Shown piece by piece: positions 57,314 to 64,000 of a DNA stretch of 64,000 bases. Below the pieces are notes generated by a model. It did no database searches, was not told where the DNA came from, and was given only the letters and a program-made list of their open reading frames with translations. The stretch's first letter is position 1. Each line of letters opens with the position of its first letter. The stretch comes from Azospirillum rugosum (GTDB taxonomy: Bacteria; Pseudomonadota; Alphaproteobacteria; Azospirillales; Azospirillaceae), in NCBI RefSeq assembly GCF_017876155.1, contig NZ_JAGINP010000034.1, positions 21,919 through 85,918 on the forward strand, in the 5' to 3' direction. A program made the position numbers and the translations under genes.

Positions 57314-58948
57314 TCAGGCGAGCTTCAACTCCTTGAAGAAGTCGTTGCCCTTGTCGTCCACGATGATGAAGGCCGGGAAGTCCTCGACCTCGATGCGCCA
57401 GATGGCTTCCATGCCGAGTTCCGGATATTCGATGCACTCCACCTTCTTGATGCAGTCCTGGGCCAGGCGGGCGGCGGCGCCGCCGATCGAGCCCAGGTAG
57501 AAGCCGCCGTGCTTCTGGCAGGCCGCCGTCACCTCCGGGCTGCGGTTGCCCTTGGCCAGCATGACCATGGAGCCGCCCGCCGCCTGGAACTGGTCGACGA
57601 AGCTGTCCATGCGCCCGGCGGTCGTCGGGCCGAAGGAGCCCGAGGCGTAGCCTTCCGGCGTCTTGGCCGGGCCGGCGTAGTAGATGGGGTGGTTCTTGAA
57701 GTAGTCGGGCAGGCCCTCGCCGGCGTCCAGGCGGGCACGCAGCTTGGAATGGGCCAGGTCGCGGGCGACGATCAGCGGGCCGGTCAGCGACAGGCGGGTG
57801 CGGGTCGGGTACTGCTTCAGCGTGGCGAGGATGTCGCTCATCGGCTGGTTCAGGTCGATCTTCACCACCTCGCCGGCGAGGTCTGCGTCGGTGATCTCCG
57901 GCAGGTACTTGGCCGGATCGGTCTCCAGCTGCTCCAGGTAGATGCCGTCCTTGGTGATCTTGCCCACCGCCTGGCGGTCGGCGGAGCAGGACACGCCGAT
58001 GCCGATCGGCATGGAGGCGCCGTGGCGGGGCAGGCGGATGACGCGGACGTCGTGGCAGAAGTACTTGCCGCCGAACTGCGCGCCGATGCCCATGGTCTGG
58101 GTCAGCTTGTGCACCTCGGCCTCCATGGCGAGGTCGCGGAACGCGTGCGCGTCCTCGCCGCCCTCGGTCGGCAGGTTGTCGAGGTAGCGGGCCGACGCCA
58201 GCTTCACCGTCTTCAGGTTCTGTTCCGCCGACAGGCCGCCGATGACGATGGCGAGGTGATAGGGCGGGCAGGCCGAGGTGCCGAGGTAGCGGATCTTGTC
58301 CTCAAGGAACTTCAGCAGCCGGTCCGGCGCCAGCACCGACGGGGTGGCCTGGTGCAGGAAGGTCTTGTTGGCCGAACCGCCGCCCTTGGCCATGAACAGG
58401 AACTTGTAGGCGTCCTCGCCCTCCGCGTAGATCTCCACCTGGCCCGGCAGGTTGGTGCGGGTGTTCTTCTCCTCGTACATGGAGATCGGGGCGAGCTGGC
58501 TGTAGCGCAGGTTGCGCTTCAAATAGGCGTCGCGCACACCCTCCGACAGGGCGGCCTCGTCGCCGCCCTTGGTGAAGACCCGGCGGCCCTTCTTGCCCAT
58601 GATGATCGCGGTGCCGGTGTCCTGGCACATCGGCAGCGTGCCGGCCGCGGCGATGTTGGCGTTCTTCAGCAGGTCCAGCGCCACGAACTTGTCGTTCGGC
58701 GAGGCCTCCGGATCATCGAGGATCGCGCGGATCTGGCGCAGGTGGCCCGGGCGCAGCAGGTGGTTGATGTCCTTGAAGGCCTCCTCGGCCAGCAGGCGCA
58801 GGCCTTCCGGCTCCACCTTCAGTACCTCCTCGCCGTCGAACTCCACGACGGAGACGTAGTCCGAGGTCAGCTTGCGGTAGGTCGTGTCGTCCTTGGCCAT
58901 GGGGAACAGCGTCGAGGCGCCGCGGGAGAGGCTGGTGTCATCGGGCAT
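57314..58948 (-). CDS. Fumarate hydratase, class I (4Fe-4S)
   Basis: This TCA-cycle enzyme interconverts fumarate and malate. The 544-residue single-chain form combines the alpha domain (MCQDTGTAIIMGKKG, SACPPYHLAIVIGG, GIGVSCSADRQAVG, whose cysteines hold the 4Fe-4S cluster) and the beta domain (GPLIVARDLAHSKL, FGPTTAGRMDSFVD and VMLAKGNRSPEVT). The ATG at 58948 follows GGAAGGAAGCC. Class I fumarases are oxygen-sensitive, which fits a microaerophilic host. It is a single gene, bounded downstream by the double palindrome. Confidence 0.94.
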   Translation of the reverse strand: MPDDTSLSRGASTLFPMAKDDTTYRKLTSDYVSVVEFDGEEVLKVEPEGLRLLAEEAFKDINHLLRPGHLRQIRAILDDPEASPNDKFVALDLLKNANIAAAGTLPMCQDTGTAIIMGKKGRRVFTKGGDEAALSEGVRDAYLKRNLRYSQLAPISMYEEKNTRTNLPGQVEIYAEGEDAYKFLFMAKGGGSANKTFLHQATPSVLAPDRLLKFLEDKIRYLGTSACPPYHLAIVIGGLSAEQNLKTVKLASARYLDNLPTEGGEDAHAFRDLAMEAEVHKLTQTMGIGAQFGGKYFCHDVRVIRLPRHGASMPIGIGVSCSADRQAVGKITKDGIYLEQLETDPAKYLPEITDADLAGEVVKIDLNQPMSDILATLKQYPTRTRLSLTGPLIVARDLAHSKLRARLDAGEGLPDYFKNHPIYYAGPAKTPEGYASGSFGPTTAGRMDSFVDQFQAAGGSMVMLAKGNRSPEVTAACQKHGGFYLGSIGGAAARLAQDCIKKVECIEYPELGMEAIWRIEVEDFPAFIIVDDKGNDFFKELKLA

Positions 58949-59112
58949 CAGGGGGCTTCCTTCCTGTTTTTGGGTCACAGGTCCCGATGCGGCGCGCGGG
59001 AGCGCGCAAAAGGGCCTGGGCCACGCTCGGGCACCGTTATACACCGCTGAAGCCCGCGCACAACGGGAACGCGTCCCCTGCGGCGATTGGGAAAGGCGCC
59101 GGACCGGCTCCG

Positions 59113-59170
59113 CAAAAGGAAAGGCCCGGCGCCTCCCCGTTCAGGGAAAGCACCGGGTCCGGCTTTTCTA
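59113..59170 (-). terminator. Possible terminator of the Pls-like gene
   Basis: Read on the minus strand, GCCGGACCCGGTGC and GCGCCGGGCC pair with G-U mismatches across a loop and are followed by TTTCC and TTTT. It begins about 20 bases after the stop of the 59186 gene. Confidence 0.45.
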
Positions 59171-59185
59171 AATCATTCGAACGCG

Positions 59186-62100
59186 TTACGCAGCGTTCTT
59201 CAACTCCGCCCTGATCTCCGGCTGCGGGGCCTCAATCACGCGCTCCGCCGGGGCACCGGCCCATTCCGTGTGCGCCGGGATCTCCTCGCCCTTCATGACC
59301 AGGGTCAGCGGGCCGAGCCGGGCATGATCGCCGACGCGGGTGTCGTACAACACCGTGGCGCCGGCCCCGATGGTGACCCCGTTGCCGACCGCGACGCGCC
59401 CGACCTTCATGACGCGGTCCTCGTACAGATGCGTCTGCAGCGCGGACAGGGCGTTCACGGCGGTGTAGTCGCCGACCGACACGCAGTCGAATTCCGTGAT
59501 GTCGGTAGTGTCCATGAAGACGCCCTTGCCGAACTTGGTGCCGAACAGGCGCAGCACCCAGGGCAGCATCGGCGTGCCGCGCAGGTGGTCGAGCAGCACC
59601 TTGCCAGCCAGACCCCAGTACAGCACCGCGACGGCTTCCGTCTTCATGGCCCACCAGGACCACATCGGCTTCATCGTCGGCGCGTAGCGGCCCATCAGCA
59701 GCCACTTCACCAGGACGACCATCGCCACCATCGCCACGGGAATGGCGACGCTGACGCCCAGGAACTGCAGCAGGAAGGCGCCGTAGCGATGCTCCAGGAT
59801 CGCCGGGGCGAACAGCTCGACCGCCAGCGTGCCGAAGGTGATGAACAGCATCGTCGGCATGGACAGGCTGAAGGCCTCGAAAACCGCGCGGCCGAAGCGC
59901 CGGGCCTTCGACGGCTCGTAGGTCCAATTGGCGCCAACCCCGTCGAACCGCTGGCGGACCGGCAACTTGATGGGCGGGCTGCCGAACCAGGTCTCCCCGG
60001 CCGACATGGCCTCGTTGGCCGGCGGCTTCGACTTGATGCCGATCAGCGACCCGGTCGGGATGCTGGCACCCGCCGGGACCACGGCGTCGTTGCCGACGAA
60101 CACGCGCGCCTCGGTCTTCACCGGCTTCAGGAACATCCAGCCGCGGCGGATGTCCTCGTCGCCCAGCACCACCTCGTCGGCGATGAAGCACTTCTCCCCG
60201 ATCTCGACGAGGTCGTAGCGCCCGGCGAGGTTGGTCGAGATCTCCGCGTCCTTGCCGATCTTCGCCCCCATCAGGCGGTACCAGGCCCGCATGTAGACGG
60301 TGGCGTAGAGCGAGCTGAGCGTGTCCAGCATCACCTCGGTCGACAGGGCGACCAGCCACTTGCGCAGGTAGAAGCCGCTGTGGACGGAGTAGGTGCCGGC
60401 CTCGACCCGCGGCAGCACGATCCAGCGCACCGCCGCAATCAGCAGCACGGTGGCAGCGACCAGAGCCATCGCCGTCGGCCAGGCGATCAACGGCAGGTAA
60501 TAGAGATAGTTGACCCCGAACGCCGACCCCAGCACGCCGTCCAGCCGGTCGAACAGGTAAAAGGCCGGGAAGATCGGCATCAGGGTGACCGGCGGCACGG
60601 CCAGCAGGACTGCCGTGTAGAACAGCGCGTGCAACCCCTTGCGCAGGGCGCCGGCCTCCGCGGGTGCGGGCAGCTCCTCGCGCGCCACGCTGCCGGTGCG
60701 GCGGGCCGGCGAGCCGTCCCACGTCTCGTAAGCGCCGGTGTGGGAATGGGCGGGCAGGGCGGTCAGGTCGGCCAACTCCGTGCCGGTGCCGACTACGGCA
60801 TCATGGCCGATGACGCAGGAGGTGCCGATGTAGGCGTCGTCCCCGATCTCCACCGTGCCGATGACCAGCTCGTTGCCGATCACCTCGGCGTTGGCCAGCT
60901 TCACCTTGCCGCCGATGGAGGCACCCTTGCCGATGGTGACGAGGTCCACGGCGCCGGACTCGAACTCGCCGATCAGCGCGTCGTCGCCGACCTTGGTGCC
61001 GAGCGCCCGCAGGAGCACCCGCATGACGGGGGAGCTCTGGAACCACTTCAGATGCACCAGGCTGATGAAGCGCTGGGCTAGCCACCAGCGGTAATAATAG
61101 GCGCCCCACAGCGGGTAACGGCCGGGCTTGGTCCGCCCGATGACCAGCCACTTGGCACCGATGGCGACCAGCACCGTGGCGACGTTGATCACCATATAGA
61201 CGCCGAGCAGGGTCGCGATTTCCTGGAAGAAGTTCGCGTCCTCGCCCGACAGCAGCATGTAGCTGACGAACACGCCCAGCCACTGCGCGGTCATCAGCGC
61301 CAGGATGAAGGGCAGGGCGATCGCCTGCGCAGCCCCGCACAGGAAGCGGCGCAGCAGGGGAGGCGGCGTGAAGGACAGGTCCTTGCGGGGCGCGGCACCC
61401 ATAGCACCCTGCGGCGCGCGGGCGTCCAACTTGTCGGCCATGGCCCGCAGCGTCCGGGCGCCGTAGACGTCCTGGAGCGTCAGCCCATCCAGGTGCTTGG
61501 TCTCGCGGACGGCCGATACGAAACGCGCAGCAAGCAGCGAATGGCCGCCCAGATCCATGAAGAAGTCGGCATCCAGCGGAATGGCTTGGCTGGGGAAGAC
61601 ACGCTTGGCCGCGTCGAGCAGGGCGGCCTCGGTGTCCGTCCGCGGCTCTTCCTGCTGGCCGGTGCCGGCATCGTCGGTCAGCGGCGCCGCCTGCAGGGCC
61701 TTGCGGTCGGCCTTGCCGGAGGTCAGGCGGGGCAGGCGGTCCGTCAGCTCGAAATGCGACGGCACCATGTAGCCCGGCAACTGCGCGAGGAGGGCCGTGC
61801 GCAGGCCGGCCTTGTCCAGCGTGATGCCCGCCTGCGGCACCAGGAAGGCCACCAGCCGGTCGATGCCCGTGTCGTTGCGCAGGACGACCGCCGCCTGGAC
61901 TACACCGGGAATGTCGGTCAGCTTGGCCTCGATCTCGCCCAGTTCCAGGCGGAAGCCGCGGATTTTCACCTGGTCGTCGATCCGGCCGTGGAACAGAAGG
62001 TTGCCGCGCTCGTCCACGCTCACCGCGTCGCCGGACCGGTAGAGCACCGGGTCGGCGCCATCGGAGAAGAAGGGGTTGGCGATGAACTTCTGCTCGGTCA

Positions 62101-63277
62101 GGTCGGGCCGGCCGAGATAGCCCTTTGCCACGCCCGGGCCGCCGATCAGCAGCTCGCCCTGCACGCCGGGGCCGACGAGGGTCAGCGCCTCGTCGACCAC
62201 ATAGCCCGTGTAGTTCGGAATCGGCCGGCCGATGGTAACGGCCTCGCCGGGGCGCACCTCGGCGATGGTCGCGACGACCGTGGCCTCCGTCGGGCCATAG
62301 CTGTTGAAGATCGTCCGGCCGGGGCGGCACCAGCGCGCGGCGACCGCCGGGGGGCAGGCCTCGCCGCCCAGGATGATCACGCGCAGGCTCGGCACGTCCT
62401 TCGGCAGCATGGCAAGCAGAGTCGGCACGGTGTCGAGCACCGTGATTCCGGCGTCGTTCAGCACGTCCGCCAGACGGTCGGCCTCGTCGAGGACCTGCCG
62501 GCTCGCCACCCACAGGGTCGCACCGACGAGGTAGGGGACGAAAATCTCCTCAAGCGACAGGTCGAAGGCGACTGAAGCGCCCTGGAAGGCGACGTCGCTC
62601 TCCGTGACGCCGTAGACCGTGTTCGCCGACCGCAGGTAATGGCAGATGTTGCGGTGGGAGATGACGATGCCCTTGGGCTTGCCCGTCGAACCGGACGTGT
62701 AGATCGCGTAGGCCGGATCGTTCGGCTCCACCCCATCCGCGCGCAGGTCCGGTGCGCTCGCATCGTCGGACGCCAGATCGGCGAGGCGGAGCGCCGGCAC
62801 GCCGAGCCCCGTCGCCTTGGACCCCGTCACGAGGTCGACCAGGATCGCCGGCGCGGCGCAGTCGGCCAGGCTGATCGCCACGCGGTCGGCCGGCGCGTCG
62901 GCATCGAAGGGGATGTAGGCGGCACCGGCCTTGAGGATGCCGAGCAGAGCCACATGCAGGTCGAGCGACCGCGTCATCCACAAACCGACGAACGTGCCCG
63001 GGCCATGCCCGCGCGCGCGAAGCGCGTTGGCGACACGGTTCGACGCTTCGTCCAATTCCCGGTAGCTCACGCGCCGGCCGTCGAAGACGATGGCGGTACG
63101 CTCGGGTGCATTGCGGGCGGTGGCCGTGAAGATTTCGGGCAGCAACTCGTCCCGCGCCAACTCCGGACGGACCGCTCCCCGCAGGAAGCCCGCAGAGGTC
63201 CGACGGTTCGAAGGTTCGGAAGAGCAGGTTGCCGGGCTCTGGCCCTGCACGGAAGTCGGCGCGCTAAGCAGTGTCAC
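59186..63277 (-). CDS. Pls-like single-module peptide synthetase (A-T-membrane-hexapeptide repeats)
   Basis: The 1363-residue protein has an adenylation domain (about 45-535), with YTSGSTGKPKG near 193-203 and GYRSGD-type and GRIDDQVKIRGFR motifs. A carrier domain follows, with LGGHSLLA and Ser580 for phosphopantetheine. After it (about 640-1330) come hydrophobic helices alternating with three hexapeptide-repeat regions near 765-835, 1020-1045 and 1250-1316. This is the layout of epsilon-poly-lysine synthetase (Pls; TIGR02353 terminal domain) and related enzymes. No condensation or thioesterase domain is present. By alignment to GrsA the specificity residues read D-L-E-D-I-G-S-V-V-K, with acidic residues that suit a basic side chain. 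Confidence 0.85.
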   Translation of the reverse strand: MTLLSAPTSVQGQSPATCSSEPSNRRTSAGFLRGAVRPELARDELLPEIFTATARNAPERTAIVFDGRRVSYRELDEASNRVANALRARGHGPGTFVGLWMTRSLDLHVALLGILKAGAAYIPFDADAPADRVAISLADCAAPAILVDLVTGSKATGLGVPALRLADLASDDASAPDLRADGVEPNDPAYAIYTSGSTGKPKGIVISHRNICHYLRSANTVYGVTESDVAFQGASVAFDLSLEEIFVPYLVGATLWVASRQVLDEADRLADVLNDAGITVLDTVPTLLAMLPKDVPSLRVIILGGEACPPAVAARWCRPGRTIFNSYGPTEATVVATIAEVRPGEAVTIGRPIPNYTGYVVDEALTLVGPGVQGELLIGGPGVAKGYLGRPDLTEQKFIANPFFSDGADPVLYRSGDAVSVDERGNLLFHGRIDDQVKIRGFRLELGEIEAKLTDIPGVVQAAVVLRNDTGIDRLVAFLVPQAGITLDKAGLRTALLAQLPGYMVPSHFELTDRLPRLTSGKADRKALQAAPLTDDAGTGQQEEPRTDTEAALLDAAKRVFPSQAIPLDADFFMDLGGHSLLAARFVSAVRETKHLDGLTLQDVYGARTLRAMADKLDARAPQGAMGAAPRKDLSFTPPPLLRRFLCGAAQAIALPFILALMTAQWLGVFVSYMLLSGEDANFFQEIATLLGVYMVINVATVLVAIGAKWLVIGRTKPGRYPLWGAYYYRWWLAQRFISLVHLKWFQSSPVMRVLLRALGTKVGDDALIGEFESGAVDLVTIGKGASIGGKVKLANAEVIGNELVIGTVEIGDDAYIGTSCVIGHDAVVGTGTELADLTALPAHSHTGAYETWDGSPARRTGSVAREELPAPAEAGALRKGLHALFYTAVLLAVPPVTLMPIFPAFYLFDRLDGVLGSAFGVNYLYYLPLIAWPTAMALVAATVLLIAAVRWIVLPRVEAGTYSVHSGFYLRKWLVALSTEVMLDTLSSLYATVYMRAWYRLMGAKIGKDAEISTNLAGRYDLVEIGEKCFIADEVVLGDEDIRRGWMFLKPVKTEARVFVGNDAVVPAGASIPTGSLIGIKSKPPANEAMSAGETWFGSPPIKLPVRQRFDGVGANWTYEPSKARRFGRAVFEAFSLSMPTMLFITFGTLAVELFAPAILEHRYGAFLLQFLGVSVAIPVAMVAMVVLVKWLLMGRYAPTMKPMWSWWAMKTEAVAVLYWGLAGKVLLDHLRGTPMLPWVLRLFGTKFGKGVFMDTTDITEFDCVSVGDYTAVNALSALQTHLYEDRVMKVGRVAVGNGVTIGAGATVLYDTRVGDHARLGPLTLVMKGEEIPAHTEWAGAPAERVIEAPQPEIRAELKNAA

Positions 63278-64000
63278 GCTTTGTCAGCCTTCATCAGATG
63301 GTTCAGCGCGACCGCGGTGTGTGGACCCGTTCAATCGGTCCGGGCGTTCGGCTGTTGGCGGCTCTCTGCCGCCGCTCGGTTATATGCGATTGTGGTTAAC
63401 GAAGTATTGCGCCGTGTCAATCCACAGCGCCAAGCTCCCGTTCATCCTTATTTGCCGCACCCATCCGGGTACGCGGCAAACATGGGCGCGCGCGGCCGAA
63501 AACATAATGAAAATACTGTCATCTGCCCAGCCTTGCATCCGCAAGACAAGGTTGTTCGCCAGGGGTGCGCATTACACGCAACATCCACCGCGTGCCGCGA
63601 TGCGAAACAGGCCGTACGGAAAAATCGCCCGGGTCGAAAAAAGCGCTTGCGCGTCTCGGCGGAGTGGGCATATAAAGCGCCTCCCGACGCGATGCCCACC
63701 AACGAGGCGGCGGCGCGGCGGAAAAAGACAGACAATTCGCCCTGGCGGCTCACTCCTTCGAGAGGGTTGAGCGCGGGGCATTGCGGTTCCTCGTTTCGGG
63801 GCCGCGGGATCTTGGATAAGTGGATACCGTGTTGTGAGAAGGGATGCGCAGGCGGCGGTGTTGAGCCGTTGTGGTCCGCGGGCTGGTCTCCGGTTGGGGA
63901 TCGGCACACGCGGGATCGCCTGGAGCATCCTGGTCAAGCAGTATGAGACGTACAGTTTCGAAAGCTTGGGTAGGAACGCTTTGACGGTCCTGATCAAGTG
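63278..64000. other. Right-end region without a supported gene
   Basis: About 720 bases upstream of the Pls-like gene hold no frame with convincing protein-like sequence. The part at 63380-63600 is less GC-rich and should contain the promoter of the Pls-like gene. A gene could start beyond the window edge. Confidence 0.4.

Noticed and set aside
59087..61081. A 664-codon plus-strand frame opposite the Pls-like gene
   Set aside because: It lies opposite clear hexapeptide repeats and membrane helices and has no recognisable protein features of its own.
63572..63997. A 141-codon minus-strand frame at the right end
   Set aside because: Composition is Arg/Pro-rich with no motif, start context is weak, and other frames are open too, so it is probably not coding.

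Overview
The window is high-GC chromosomal DNA from an alphaproteobacterium, most likely an Azospirillum-like member of the Rhodospirillales. This is inferred from gene content: a Liv transporter with a DUF6867 gene, an alphaproteobacterial-type FabI, a PraR-like regulator, EcfG-type promoter matches and an OmpA-type major porin-like protein. No rRNA, tRNA, CRISPR array, transposase or integrase was seen. Species assignment is inference only.

Left part (1-11456): the tail of a LuxR-type regulator, a 40-codon candidate small gene, then xdhA-xdhB (xanthine dehydrogenase) overlapping ureD, and after two small lower-GC unknown genes ureA-ureB-ureC, a glutamate racemase-family gene, ureE, ureF and ureG. 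Most junctions overlap by 4-8 bases. Together this looks like a purine-to-ammonia nitrogen-scavenging block. The 5' end of ureF contains a long palindromic repeat.

11457-16732: a PRC-barrel secreted protein and a small membrane protein behind an EcfG-like promoter match; fabI; a bacteriohemerythrin; an N-formylglutamate deformylase; and a divergent pair made of a SmtB/CzrA-type ArsR regulator and a DUF3299-like exported protein, suggestive of zinc control.

16812-25482: an exopolysaccharide locus with a polymerase/ligase-like membrane protein, a GT4 glycosyltransferase, a Wzz-type chain-length protein and a GT2 glycosyltransferase on the plus strand. On the minus strand are a PraR-like XRE regulator, another GT2 and a large SLBB-repeat export protein.

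25678-39514: mostly single genes: a SprA-related HExxH protein, N-carbamoylputrescine amidase, a MarR regulator, a pentapeptide-repeat protein, PhoU, a ChaB-like protein, an HTH protein with a long Pro/Ala linker, a DegP/HtrA protease, a GT2-GT39 lipid-linked sugar transfer pair, a ROK kinase and two exported unknowns.

39878-45550: a complete branched-chain amino-acid ABC transporter, livHMGF-DUF6867-livK, with a long leader and a dyad before livK. 45673-52708: small unknowns, an OmpA-family protein, the TIGR04283/TIGR04282 glycosyltransferase pair, a response regulator facing a PilJ/NarX-type sensor kinase, a NapF-type ferredoxin and a DUF4383 membrane protein. 52791-63277: mfd, an RluA-family pseudouridine synthase, a small unknown, class I fumarase and a 1363-residue Pls-like protein (adenylation, carrier, membrane and hexapeptide-repeat domains). 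The binding-pocket residues of that last protein suggest a basic amino-acid substrate. It is the best candidate here for an undescribed system. The last 720 bases hold no gene I can support.
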